Source: Gordionus sp. m RMFG-2023 (lineage: Eukaryota > Nematomorpha > Gordioida > Chordodea > Parachordodidae). Taken from it: 64,000 nt of DNA. Positions 12,255 to 24,356 of this stretch are shown here, in pieces. The notes beneath the pieces were generated by a model that was not told the origin of the DNA, searched no databases, and worked only from the letters and a program-made list of their open reading frames with translations. The stretch's first letter is position 1. Every line of letters starts with the position of its first letter. Where the stretch lies: NCBI RefSeq assembly GCF_954871325.1, contig NC_088776.1, positions 50,548,569-50,612,568 of the forward strand, written 5' to 3'. The translations under genes were made by a program, and so were the position numbers.

Positions 12255-12591
12255 GTGTTTTCCGTTTTTCCCAACAGAAATTCATATTATGAAGGGCATT
12301 AAATATTTTTTTTATCTTTTATCCCGTTTCAATTCCAACCAACATCATTGTCTAATTGATAAGCATAGAATATTTAAAAAATATTGTTTGCATATTTTTT
12401 GCTCTCATAACATAAGTTTCTATTTGTATTAAAATACTCCTTATTTTTCTTTTATCGAAAAATGATATGTATGTTAGAGATCTGCAAAGATATTCTTCTG
12501 TCCATTAAAAATTTTCGCACAAATTGCTGAGCCAGAAATTTTTTTCCCCAGATCCGGCCCATTATAGTTTTATTTATTCTTTAGTTTCGAG

Positions 12592-13088
12592 TTTTTGGAA
12601 AAGATTTTTTCTTCAAATGCATAACATATATTATTTTATCGAATATCGATGAAAAAGCTGAAAACCCAGTCAATACAACTTCTACACACTCGTTCAGAAC
12701 AAAACTATCCAACCTAACTGGCAGATCTTCCCACGCACAAATAACCACGTCATCACCAAAAGATTGCGATAGTAAAAACGGTTCGCTAAACCAAGCAAGA
12801 GGCCAAGCACTGCCTTCTAAATTCAAGGATAATAAACCGAATTTGAAGGCCAGCGTTAGTGATAAAAAGTTATCCACATCTAGTTCGAGCAATAATAATA
12901 ACAAACAGCAATTATTAGCGCAAATGTTTATGGTGCCCCAGTTCTCCTCCCCCTCTTTTGGTAAATTGAGCAAATCATTAAGTACCACAAATGGAAAGTT
13001 GAATTATGACAAGATACATCAGAACAGTGACGAAAATATTATCGATCATAAAAATGAGAGAGAAATCATGGTTAAGTTTAGTAAATGA
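12592..13088 (+). CDS. candidate alternative last exon of BicD (Ser/Asn-rich tail)
   Basis: An open frame ends at TGA 13086-13088. It encodes a polar, disordered tail rich in Ser, Asn, Lys and Gln, with a run of four Asn after STSSSS and motifs such as QARGQALPSKF and GKLSKSLSTTNGK. It is richer in GC than its flanks. The last certain BicD exon could donate at 9669/9670 in phase 1, and an AG at 12590-12591 accepts in the matching phase. AG at 12656-12657 would also fit. The fly protein also ends in a disordered Ser-rich tail. The competing reading is that BicD stops at 9680 and this is another transcript. An AATAAA lies at 13175-13180. Confidence 0.5.
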
Positions 13089-13119
13089 GCGAGAAATCAT
13101 GGTTAAGTATAGTAAATGA
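13058..13119 (+). repeat. 31-bp tandem duplication across the stop codon
   Basis: Two 31-bp units, 13058-13088 and 13089-13119, differ at two positions and each ends GTAAATGA. The first carries the TGA of the frame at 12.6-13.1 kb and the second repeats the stop. The duplication therefore added 3'UTR rather than protein. Confidence 0.85.
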
Positions 13120-14606
13120 AAAGAGAATTGTATTATTTCTGTTTTTTTAATTTGTCTTCGTTTCATGTTTATAAAATAAACTTTGTGTATATAAATGAAA
13201 AACCTTTTATATAAGAAGCCTTTCATTGACTGAGTTATCACTCTAGGTCACGAAATATATATTTTACAAAAATACTTACATCATAAAAGAAAAAAATACT
13301 TAATTTTATATTTAAAGTATTTTAAATAATTTATTATTATATTTATGTCTACCTTTTTTAACCTTTTTTCCCCCCAACTCATAAAAAAGATCAAATTAAT
13401 TTTTGCCATTCCGTCCTTATTATGGGTATTAAAATCTATATTGAGCAAACATTATATTAACCTCATATATACATTATTTTAGATTCTTGAGGCAATATTT
13501 ATCATATTTATTATCATATATTGCCTTATATTTTTCGAAAGGTTGATTGAATTTGTTTTTATTAATTTTAGTCATAAAAGAACATTTTAGAGAAATACAT
13601 TTGAAAGAGTTTATATACAAAAAAAAATTTTTTTTTAATATATGCGCCTATTTTTCAAAGGGATCATTTTTCCGTCATTGTAAAACATTTAGAATATTTT
13701 TTTTAACTTACAAATAGCCATTCGCGTTAAAATAGTTTATAAAAAAATTTATATTAACTAATATATTTATTTATTTATTTTATACGAATTTAATGTTCTA
13801 TAGCATAATCCTTGGATATAATGTATTGTATTTGGATATATTGTAAAAAAACCTTAGACAAAACAAGAAACATATAATTAATTTTGCATAAATACAGAAT
13901 AATAAAATTATTTTATTACTTGTTTCTACTACTTCAATATAGTACTATATATAGCAAATTCTAAAATTTATACTCACACTGAAATATAAATATATGAAGA
14001 TAATAGCTATATTCAGTTAAAAAAATGATATTCTGTGCCACATCCCCCCCCCTCCCTCAAAAAATCTAAGATTATATTTTGAGCTTAATTTATGTTAAGG
14101 CAGTCAAATAAAAAATTAGATATACAAATGTAGAACATGCTTTTAATAATGGATGTTTATAATACTAAAACAAAAGATTATATTATTATTATATCTTATC
14201 GATTAAAAAATAAAAAATTACACTCAATTTCTGTCTATAACTCACAAACTAGTTATATTTTCCATGTATCTTTTATAATATCATGTAGTAAGTTAACATT
14301 AGACACTAAAATTACTTTTTTAATCCCATTGAAGAAAATATCATTTCCATATTTTGAAGATTCATATATTCTGCTAAAGTTTACAAGCCTGTTTCTAGAT
14401 AATCGTGCCCAGAATTTTCATAAAAAATGGAGGGGGGGTGGACTCAAGTGAGTTTTTTACCATAAATTTTATTGAAGGGCTTTAGGCTTATTTGTTTTAG
14501 TCGACCAGTTTACATATTAAATAATAATTATGTAGTATTATTAACTTTTACTTATTTCTTTTAAATTATTGTTTGTATATTTTGTTCACTTTATGGGGTA
14601 TATTAT
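13120..14606. other. no gene seen
   Basis: AT-rich sequence with a C9 tract near 14,045 and short ORFs of low-complexity composition. I see no exon, RNA gene or bounded repeat here. Confidence 0.6.
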
Positions 14607-16558
14607 AAATGACACATCAAATCTGATATCATATTGGCAAGCTACCAAAGTTAGTGTGTAAAGATGTTTTTCAACAATTAAATTTATATTATCTCCTTAT
14701 AGATGTAATTTGAGTGAGACAAATTTTGAAAATATATTAATTGTGCGGCTTAAGTAAAAAAAAGTAAAATATTGTTCATATTAAAATTAATCATTGATAT
14801 ATATTCTTATTTTTATATTTATAAATTAAATAAATTGTGGCCCTAAAGATCTCCAATAAAATTTATGGTGGAAAACCGACCTAATAGGCCCCTTCCCCTA
14901 ACAAAATCACTGATACGCTTATGTTTTGTAGTGTCGATAATAATATTTATAAATGATATTAAGGGCTACGCGATTAAGTAAAACATTAAAAATATAAATT
15001 AATTTTTAATGTAGTATATAAAAAAATAAATTGTATAATTATTATAAGTCAATATTTTTTATGATCTACAAATCCTAACCCTTTTTCCAAAATTATTCCT
15101 GAATATGCGAAAGAATGATGTTAGCGAACGCGTTCAATCAAAGTTCGAATAGTATGACAATTTCTAAATTAAATTTAATATGGTGTAGGTCGCCTAAGCA
15201 ACCCTATTCAAAAATCGTGTTTTAGTTTTTTAGATTTAGATTTTTTAATTTACTTAAAATTATTATGTAGATTAAATATAACAAGATATTTTGCTTATAT
15301 TTAAAGTCGTAACATAGTAACTATAAAATTATGTATAAACATTCCATCTTATTGGTTATAAAATAAATGCATATATTATATATTTTTTATTTTCTATCCA
15401 ATTTTATATTTAAAATATTAAAATCTTTATATTATTATTAATTATTAACAATTGATAAAAATATATATAATATATATATATCCACTAGATGGCGCATTAT
15501 GTAATAATTAATTTTTATTCTATTTTTTTAACATTTTAGAAATTTAAGCAAAAATTTTATTTTTTTTTCATTGTTTTTCAAAAAAAAAATGTTACTAGTT
15601 TAGTTTTAACTATATTTTTATGAATAAATTAAACTATAATCTATATTTTTAGTAGCATAGTGTCCAGCAGAGTTGATAAAGTAGAATGCTGCGCGTTCCA
15701 ATTATTTCTTTTTTTTAGCGTTAACGCTACTTATCTATTTAAAGATAATGAATGTAACTATAAACATGAAAATTTAAATATCTTAATTAATTACAATTTT
15801 TATGATTTAATATTAATTTTGAAATTGAAATTTATATTTTCGATTTGTAATTTATTTTCAATTTGGATTATAAACCTAAATCATCTGGTGTAAATGATTT
15901 AAAATGTCCGCAAATGGATATCCAAATTGATATGAGTGAGTCAGACGATGATGATATTAATGAAATGGAAGCCCAGGAAGAAAATGTTCTTGATAACAAT
16001 AATAAAAATTTTACATTTCCATAATTTGAAAAATATCAAATTACTTTGTTTAATGTAAAAAAAAATATATCCTCAAATAAATCTAGTAGATATAACATCA
16101 AAAAACACCTAAAGGTAATTGTCATTTTTAAATTCTAATAGTATTTATTTTATAAGAATGTTCATGCCAACAGTTTTAAAGAGATTGAAAATTATCTTAA
16201 TAATTTTAGTATAGGTGTTAGTGTTACTACATCCAAAAAGACCAATTCAGTTCAAACTAAATTGATAAATAATATTGCACATACCAATATTTCTCAGAAA
16301 CTGTCTGATAAAGTCATTGTCCATTTTATAATTGATATAGTTCAGCCAATGTCCCTGGTTGATAATCCATCATTCATCTGCCAATGATTAAAATTCTATC
16401 CCCTGGTATAACAATTTTATGTCGCCAGACACAGATGATTATAATAGGATAATTTCGAATGTTAAAAGATGCTTTAATAGCAGAGTTGTCAGAGATATAT
16501 ATATCTACCACGGCAGATAGTTGTAAAACATTAATATTTATAAATTGATCTGATATTA
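14607..16558 (+). mobile_element. composite hAT repeat, copy A
   Basis: The left end (14,610-14,755) encodes a hAT C-terminal dimerisation segment: CFSTIKFILSPYRCNLSETN followed by FENILIV. Next comes a leader with a CTAACAAAATCACTGATACG hAT-like end. The N-terminal half of a second hAT protein starts at about 15,660 (SSRVDKVECCAFQ) and continues with a NVHANSFKEIENYLNNFSIG-like stretch and VIVHFIIDIVQPMSLVDN, a block typical of ZBED-type hAT transposases. The C-terminal piece therefore lies upstream of the N-terminal piece. The same order recurs in copy B, so the composite was duplicated as a unit. Stops interrupt the frames. Similarity to copy B ends at 16,558, where a retroelement piece begins. 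Confidence 0.7.
15482..15495 (+). promoter_or_regulatory. CTCF-like core motif in hAT copy A
   Basis: The sequence CCACTAGATGGCGC matches the core of the animal CTCF motif (CCASYAGRKGGCRS-type). It stands in otherwise AT-only sequence upstream of the hAT N-terminal segment and is identical in copy B. Binding is an inference. Confidence 0.4.
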
Positions 16559-17110
16559 CTGGCAGGAAGTGTTTTCGTTGCCAGAGTTCTGATCACATAT
16601 ATGCTGAATGTAAAACACCGGCGTATCTATTAAGGAAAAAAATGTGTACTCCTAAATTTTACAGTGAGGAAGATGGTGATCAACCGAGCTGTTCGAATAA
16701 TTATAATGTGACCAAAATAGGAAAATTGGGATTGGTGGATTATAATAAAGTGGATTCTCGAGTTAAATATTAAAGCAATCGGGTGCGGTCACCGAGGACG
16801 TATCAAGGAAATAGATTATATTTAAGAGATAGGCCCATGAATTCTTTACAGAAGTCCATGATAAGGTATGATTTCGATCTTACAAGTGTAGGCCATACTA
16901 GTTATTCTATGAAACAGGAAGAAATTCGAGACTCAACTAAAAATGGAGAAGAATATACAGATGCAGAAATGGAAGAGATTAAATTGTTAAGACAAGATGA
17001 TTGAAAAATTTTATTGGTAAATTTTTAGTATATTCATTTTGTAAATTTATATTCATTTATTTAGTGCACATGTCCTTGGCCTTTTTTGGGTGGACATGTA
17101 AATAATAAAA
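16559..17110 (+). mobile_element. gag-like retroelement fragment with CCHC knuckle
   Basis: Copy A is interrupted here by coding-like sequence holding one CX2CX4HX4C zinc knuckle (CFRCQSSDHIYAEC, from 16,570). Further polar stretches follow, ending near 17,004. It is a broken fossil fragment of an LTR-type gag, family not determined. A short inverted repeat (ACATGTCC...GGACATGT) lies at about 17,065-17,100. Confidence 0.5.
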
Positions 17111-17837
17111 TATTTATACTTAGATATATATAGTATTATATTTAAAAGAATGTCAATCCGTTGTTACTTATTGATGTTAAAAAATATAAAGTATATTGTT
17201 TTTTATTATACTATTGGATTTTATTAGATGAAAAATAAAGTGTAGTTGTTAGTTTTATTAAAAATTTTAACACAAAAATTGCACTTTTATTAATTTTATT
17301 TTTCACATCCAAAAATTCTATATACAATCTTAATAATCAATTATCAAATAATTCCAATTCATAGATATACTACTCATTTAACAAAATCTCCGACTCATTT
17401 CATATAAAAAATCACATACTGATAAAATATTATTTTTCCAATAAAAACATATTATCAAAAGAATAATAATCTGATTGACATTTCTTGAAAATAAATAAAC
17501 AATTATTATTAATCTCTTTAATTCAACATTTGCAACACGCCCACCCTTCAAAAGCCCAGATACCATATAATTATCGTTCTTTTAGGACATTGTTCATTTC
17601 CTCATCATTTAACGAATCGTACCTTTGCACATTAAACTTTTAAATCTTGAATTGTCTTCTTTCGACATGCGAATTATAATAATTAATATATATTGCTTGT
17701 TTTACAATACATGTAAATTTGGATTCAACAATACTTTACAATTATTTTTTCCTTTCTTAATTTTCAATTATAAAACAAATAATTGACCACAAACAAAATA
17801 AAAGAATACGAATAGGAATAGGAATTAAAAATAATAA

Positions 17838-17937
17838 TTTATAATTATCACTATTAAAACTACATATATGGAATATCATTATATCTTTATAATTATCACT
17901 GTTAAAACTACATATATGCAATATCATTATATCCAAT
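17838..17937. repeat. ~50-bp tandem duplication
   Basis: Two adjacent units share TTATAATTATCACTRTTAAA and CTACATATATG followed by AATATCATTATATC. AT-rich, noncoding. Confidence 0.6.
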
Positions 17938-18013
17938 AAGAAAATAATATGAATCACAAAAAAAATTAATATATCATATAACAACAATACTAAACTACAA
18001 TATATTTATATAT

Positions 18014-19747
18014 CATTTGGCGTACGCAGCGGGGGGGGGCAGGGGGACGAATCCACCCCCCCCCCCCCCCCCCAAGCCAATTTAGATGCCGGATTATATT
18101 TATCAAAAATATTATTGTTAATATTAATTTATATTTATTAATATTTATTCCTATTTCATTTATATATATATATTTAATTACATTTATTTATCACATTCAT
18201 CTACTAAGTTATTTTATCAATTAATTTCGATTTCAAGTATTCCTTGGCGTAATTTACCTATTATTTTCAAATTTTAGTGGCTTAATATTTATCTAAATTT
18301 CTAGTCAAATAATAATTATCTCTGAAACTCCTTGTCCAACAGGGAGAAAGAAATTGCAAGCTTGTCCAACGAGATCGAACAGCTATTATGGAGTTAGAAG
18401 AGCCGATTATTAATGCTATTACTGAAATATCACAATGGCTTGAAAGAAATATTTCCTCAGAAGCAAGAAATTTATTGGATTCAATACTTATTCCAAATTT
18501 TTTTTCTCATTAGAATGTATTATTTAATTATACAACTATTTTATGTAATACTTTTCAAAAACATAACATTGACTTGATTAAGAAGATGAGAATAGCGGAG
18601 AGCATTTTATTAGAACTCAAGAAAATTAGAGCTAATGTTGATGAAGAATTTCATATTTTATATGTTATTGTTGAGTCAAAAGCAGAGCTATACGTGTTTA
18701 ATATTTGTCCCCCTCGACTTGCAGCAAGCAAGCTAATCGTCAAAACATTAATATAGGATCAGTAGAAGAGTATTATAAAATGTCCCCTCTCCCAACCTTT
18801 TTCATATAAAAATGCTATGGATGCTTTGCATTATTTCAAACACATTTTAGATTATATTCCCAGCGTATTAAAATGGTTATATATATTAACAGCTCTTTAG
18901 TAAACTAATGAGAGAACATTCTTTTTTAAGAAGAATAACAGAGCCTTGCAGAGGTTCCATTTGCAGGACACGGCCCAGATTTTTTTTAAATTTTTTCCGG
19001 TCCGGGTTTTTTTTAAAAAATTTTTTAGGCCTAGCCCGGTCAGGCCCAGCCCGAATTTTTTTTAAATAAATTATATTTATTTTTGATTTTATAGCTAATA
19101 ATGGCGATTTCAAATATTTTATTTTAAAATATACAGCTCGGCTCGGATATTTTTTCTAAAAAAATTTTCAGGCCCAGCCCGAGTGTTTTTTTTAAAAAAA
19201 ATTACGGGCACCCGGGTATATTTAAAAAAATTAAAATACGGTCCGGCTCGGGGGCCGGGCCTGCAAGTCTGTGAAAAACATACCTATGAAATATAACATC
19301 TGAAAGTTGATTGAATGATTTGGATCTTTTGAATATTCAAAGGCATTTAACGCCAAGCAAGGATAGATAATTGAAAAATTAGCTCAAAACATACAAAATA
19401 CAATTATTCCTAAGAAACTTTTTGTGTATTAATTTATATTTCCAACATTTAAATTTTTTATACTTTATATATTTTAAAAATTTAAATTTCAATTTTGGGT
19501 CATTTAAGTGATTCATATCATGGGTTATATTCACTTTATATTTTATAATTCACATTTATTTTATAGTTTTTCATTGCCGGTTTATATATATAATTTTTTT
19601 AATTCACATTAGTTTAAAATTGTATATTAGAAAAGTTATTAGTCCTAATAAATTTATGCTTAGTATTTTTAATTAGCAATAATATTTCTTAAAAAATTTT
19701 ATTATCTCCCCCCCCCCCCCCAGACCAAATTCCTGCGTACGCGCCTG
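18014..19747 (+). mobile_element. ZMYM1-type hAT element with perfect 8-bp duplication
   Basis: The ends CATTTGGCGTACGCAG and CTGCGTACGCGCCTG are inverted. TTATATAT flanks both sides (18,006-18,013 and 19,748-19,755). G9/C18 tracts near the left end and a C14 tract near the right end are typical of this family in the window. The interior encodes transposase fragments: ELEEPIINAITEISQWLERN, then IAESILLELKKIRANVDEEF and LAASK. These match the region before the catalytic end in ZMYM1-like (DUF4371-type) hAT proteins. Stops interrupt it and the C-terminal part is lost, so it is defective. A MITE is nested at 18,939-19,273. Confidence 0.8.
18939..19273. mobile_element. MITE of the GGCCCGG-word family nested in hAT
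   Basis: It begins CAGAGCCTTGCAGAGG and ends CTGCAAGTCTGTG. Iterated GGCCCGG/CCGGGC words sit at both ends and an AT-rich centre contains TAATAATGGCGATTT. That centre is shared with the copies at 6,661 and 27,572. No convincing target duplication. Its insertion postdates the hAT. Confidence 0.7.
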
Positions 19748-20488
19748 TTATATATATAATATTACCAAAATCATATTTTTTGTTACAAAAAAAATATAAA
19801 TGTGCCGATGGATATAAAAAATTTAAATTTATAATTATAACTATTATATCATCACATCATATTCCATATTTTTTAAAACTCTTTTATTTTACATTATTCT
19901 TCACAAAGTCAGAGTTTAAAATCTTTTTATGGTCCACCAAATTTTTATTTAAAGTTTTTTTTTATCACATATTATTAAAAAAATTTTATTTTACATTGTT
20001 TCACACCAATGTCTCTTTAAATTAAAAAAAAAATTATTTTTTTTAAAATTAATTTACACAAAAGTTTGTATTTTATTGAACTTTCTAATACCATACCAAG
20101 TGGTATTATTCACATGAATTTATTAAAGTCAATGTTTTTATTTTATTGATAACAATTTAATTCTTAAATTCAAATATTCTTCTCTATTGATTAAGATAAA
20201 TAATACTTTTCTTCCCAGATGTTATTCTTATTAAAAATTTTGTTATAACATATTATCACTTTTAATTAGGCTTTACTCAATTTTATATTTACCAACACTA
20301 TATATAAAAAAAACTACAAACACAAACTAAAACCTATCTAAAATCTACCCCAACCAAATCCTAGAAACTTAATCAAACTTTCTAAAAAAACGAATCGTCA
20401 AGAATTATATGAAATTATCAAATCCAAAAACAAATAAAACTACAATATAAATCCAAAAATTTTATTCAAAAGAAAATTTCATTTCTCA

Positions 20489-20583
20489 AAAAAAATTAAT
20501 TTATATATAAAAAAAATTAATTTATATATAAAAAAATTAATTTATATATAAAAAATTAATTTATATATAAAAAAAATTAATTT
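20489..20583. repeat. AT-only minisatellite, ~21-bp unit
   Basis: About four to five tandem units of AAAAATTAATTTATATATAA with small length changes in the A run. Confidence 0.8.
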
Positions 20584-20839
20584 TTTTAACAATGATCAAA
20601 ATCCGTAATTTTTTATAAAAAAAAATTAATTAAAAATATAATAATAATCCACATATAATATATTACATCTAATCTTTCTATCCAATCAACCTTATTTTAA
20701 TTGGTTGATTGGCATTTCGCGTAAAAAAAAAATATAAAACGTTCACGTATTTACAAATACGACAATATATATTACAAATTTTGTTATTAATATATTATAT
20801 ATATTACTTTTTCAAATCATATAGTCATTGCAATTCACT

Positions 20840-21829
20840 CACATATTGAACACAATTCATGGCCACATGACCCATTTTCTCACATTTAAAACACATTCGG
20901 TCATTATCTTTATTGTTTATATCTTATTCACTTATATTTAAAAAACCGAATCTTTTATATTTCGTACCATGGGATTTATCAATACCGGTGGTCTCTTTGG
21001 AAAACCTGCTTTAAAATTAGCTTCCTTCATTATGCAATTCTTTTTAATATGACCTGTAAAACCACATCGATGACAAATTATATCATTTTTATCATTAAAT
21101 TTTACATTCACATTTTCATTGATTTTTTGATCATGCGAAAAACAATTTTTCCCACTATGACCCCTCCGGCCACAAATATCACAATTTTCACTAAAATTAT
21201 GATTCTTATTTCTAATTGTATCTATATCTTTAAAAATATTCTTCAAATTTTCTTTAATTTCTTTTATATCATTTGAAATTACACATTCATTTTCATTTCC
21301 TTTAACATTGTCAGTAACATCATGATTTTTTACAACCTTCACAGGTATTAATCACAATTTCAGAAATTTTCTCAGAAATTTCACACATAAATGAATCTAA
21401 ACTAACATTTATATCTTTTGACGTCATAATACTTTTACCAACAATAGGCATTTCATTAGTATTTGACTTCTCATTCCCACTGGAATTACTTCTGGATATT
21501 TAAATTTCTAAGTTCAATTAGAATCAAATTTAAACTATTTTTAGATCTTCAGAAAAATCTAAAAATTTATCAGATGTCATAGAATTCACATCCACAATAT
21601 TAGAATCATCTAACTTACTCACTTTATTTGTAAAATATTTATTCTTAATTATCTTAATTAAATGTATAATAAAAATCAATGAAATATATAAGATGAATAA
21701 TATCAAAGCTGTAACCACACAATTGGTCACATCCAATTTATCAAAACTCGAATTATTCTTATAAACTTGCATTTTATTAAAGTTAGAATTCCTATGATTA
21801 CTAATAAAAAAAATAAACCATGTTCTCAT
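20840..21829 (-). pseudogene. gag-like fossil ORFs: membrane segment and CCHC knuckles
   Basis: Reading the minus strand, 21,829-21,530 contains a ~25-residue hydrophobic segment (VVTALILFILYISLIFIIHL). The ORF 21,342-20,938 contains CDICGRRGHSGKNC and CHRCGFTGHIKKNC, two CX2CX4HX4C knuckles. A further knuckle (CFKCEKMGHVAMNC) lies beyond it. Knuckles of this spacing are typical of gag nucleocapsid regions. A membrane segment next to them is unusual. Broken fossil; family uncertain. Confidence 0.45.
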
Positions 21830-22439
21830 TAAAATATTGATAATAAAAATTTTATCCTAAACAATAATTGCGTTGTGTGTAACAAGATATTTAATAAAGA
21901 AAATTTATTTTTTTTTTTACCTTTTTTATCCGGATTCGAATGATCCTCCAAATTTCTTCCCCGAATAAAAATAATCTTCTTTAGGAACTGTGTCCTCAAA
22001 ATTTATTTCTCTTTATTAAAATATTTTTCCCAGTAAAATTTCGATCCTGGTTCAACGTGTACCACTTTAATACATGTAGAGTTTTAACACAAAAATTGCA
22101 CTTTTATTAATTTTATTTTTCACATCCACTTTATAATGATTAAGACATCCCAAATTGTCTAAGAATTATACCATATTTTTCCATTAAAATCTCTTCAATT
22201 TAATGACTTCTAAATCAACAATTTGATTTTCATTAATTTCAGTTTTATTTTGAAAATTATCCAAGTTAATCATTAATTCCTCGAAAATTTCACTCATATC
22301 AAGATTAATAGAAGGATTCACTTCCTTTATCAAATCTGATATTACTATTTTATGAATTTTATTTTTAACCTAATTTTGCATTTAGTATTTTTTAATATCA
22401 AATCACTATTTGTTGTAAAAATATTCCAATAGTTGTTTA

Positions 22440-22680
22440 AGGGACCAATTTTAGTAATCCAATCCCAACCCATGATTGTTTCTACCTTTTTTCGACCACG
22501 GATAAGTCAAGAAAAATTGTTAAATCATTTAAAATCACTCCTAATTTAGTTTTACCCATAACTAAAATTTCGGACCCATCAAATTGTTTAACACACATGT
22601 TTTCTTTCTCGAGTGTACCCTCAGGCCAATATTTATAATAATTTGTTCTTTTATAAACTTTAGTATATTGTCATTTTTCA
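22440..22680 (-). pseudogene. retropepsin-like retroelement fragment
   Basis: The minus strand shows a stretch resembling the second half of an LTR-element aspartic protease: GSEILVMGKTKLGVILNDL followed by TIFLDLSVVEK. It lies on the wrong side of the gag-like knuckles to belong to the same copy in normal order, so at least two elements or a rearrangement are present. Fossil, broken; Ty3-like by the LDLSVVE block, which is an inference. Confidence 0.4.
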
Positions 22681-23097
22681 ACATTTTTTTAAAATATTTT
22701 AAGCTTATAAATTATACTGCTTAGAGAAAATTTAATGACACATCAAATCTGATATCATATTGGCAGGCTACCAAAGTTAGTGTGGAAAGATGTTTTTCAA
22801 CAATTAAATTTATATTATCTCCTTATAGATGTAATGTAATTTGAGTGAGACGAATTTTGAAAATATATTAATTGTGCCCCTTAATAAAAAAAAATTTAAA
22901 AAAAAAGTAAAATATTGTTCATATTAAAATTAATCATTGATATATATTCTTATTTTTATATTTATAAATTAAATATTATTTTATAATGTGCAATTAATAA
23001 AAATGAAGGCTTTATACATGTGTTTTTTAAATTAATGATAAAATAAAAAAAATATTTTCCCTATACATAATCAGAATGTAGGTTTGGATACAAAAGT

Positions 23098-23641
23098 GTT
23101 CAAACCGGTTCTTAGAGGTTCGAACCGAACCGATATTTTAATTTTTTACGAACCGAACCTGAACTTTGAACCGTTATTTTTATCCGAACCGAACCTATAT
23201 TCGTTTCAATTTGGATTCCTGCATAAAATTTTTGGTAATGTTATACGTCATTGAACGTTATAATTTTTCATGATCGAATTATCGAAGCTAACTTTTTACT
23301 TCAATTAAAAGACTTGAAATTTTGGCTTGGGCTAATTAGTTTGAAAGGAATATTAGCCTGCTATTATAATACAATATTGGCACAAATATACAATTCGATT
23401 ATTCTATCTTTCATGAATGCAAAAGAGTGAGTAAGTGTCAGATGATCAATCAATAAAATTTAGAAGCTAACTTTTTGCTACCGTTAAAGGACTCATGAAA
23501 TATGGACACTTTTGGCAAATTAGCTTGAAAAGAATATTAGCATTCTTTGAAAATACAATTGGCACATATATATTACTTGTTTAAACCAGGTATGTGAACC
23601 TGGAACCTGAATCCTGCTATTTTGATTGTACCCGGCCCTGG
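23098..23641. mobile_element. MITE with AACCGAACCG words inside copy B
   Basis: ACAAAAGT flanks both sides (23,090-23,097 and 23,642-23,649), an 8-bp target duplication. The left end has iterated GGTTCGAACCGAACCG-type words; the right has GAACCTGGAACCTGAATC. The interior contains an imperfect duplication of a unit with AGCTAACTTTTT (23,287 and 23,464). Confidence 0.6.
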
Positions 23642-23952
23642 ACAAAAGTGGCGAGTTCTAGGTGTAAAAAAATGTCAAACATGTTTATTAAAAAAATTTC
23701 CTTTTAAATTCATGAAAAATAAATTAATTTTTTTTTTAAGAAATCATTTTTTTATCTCCTCTAATTTTCAAATTTTTCTGGTTTTTATACTTCCATCGGT
23801 AATATCTTGTTTTAATTTATATCAATTTAGAATATGTTGAAATTTTATAGTGTAGGTAATAATATTTTATTATAAATGATATATAATATACGTTGCTTAT
23901 CTTGTTTTATATTAATTTTAGAAAATGAAAAATTGAGAAAATTGTAGCAAGC

Positions 23953-24250
23953 GCGTAACTAAGCCCCCCTCTCCCATCGCAAATTTGCTTGCTCTTGTAA
24001 ATATCATTTTAAGGTAATAAAAATTTTCCTTTTACACTGCCATCACCCCCAAAAATGTAAACAATATATTTTGAAAGTTTATTGGTTACAATTCAAAATT
24101 TTCAATAAAAATGTGAAAACCTAATATTATTTTTATAATATAGCCAAAGGCTTATAAATTGTAGCCCTAAAGACCTCCAATAAAATTTATGGTGGGAAAC
24201 CGTTCTAATAGGCCCCTTCCCCTAACAAAATCACTGATAAGCTTATGTTT
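23953..24250. mobile_element. short ZMYM1-type hAT remnant
   Basis: The left side, CAAGCGCGTAACTAAGCCCC and AAATATCATTTTAAG, matches the 5' end of the hAT at 31,605. The right side, CCCTAACAAAATCACTGATA, resembles that family's 3' end. The transposase is deleted. Confidence 0.5.
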
Positions 24251-24356
24251 TGTTTTGTAGTGTCGATAATAATATTTATAAATGATATTAAGGGGCTACG
24301 CGATTAAGTAAAACATTAAAAATATAAATTAATTTTTAATGTAGTATATATAAAAA

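Larger units (their letters stand above)
17255..22130 (-). mobile_element. degenerate LTR-retroelement remains around a nested hAT
   Basis: A 47-bp direct repeat (17,262-17,308 and 22,083-22,129, starting TTTTAACACAAAAATTGC) brackets this stretch and may be all that remains of terminal repeats. On the minus strand there is a hydrophobic-segment ORF at 21,530-21,829, two CCHC knuckles at 20,938-21,342, and a third knuckle at about 20,840-20,905. It is broken with many breaks and looks old. The younger hAT at 18,014-19,747 is inserted in it. Treating all parts as one element is an inference. Confidence 0.4.

Noticed and set aside
12581-12988. 135-codon minus-strand ORF
   Set aside because: It is antisense to the Ser/Asn-rich + frame that ends at 13,088. 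The + frame joins BicD in phase, and the minus ORF has no recognisable domain.
22040-22085. tRNA-like text (TTCGATCCTGGTTCAACG)
   Set aside because: No complementary stem upstream and no cloverleaf. It may be a primer-binding-site remnant of the retroelement rather than a tRNA gene.
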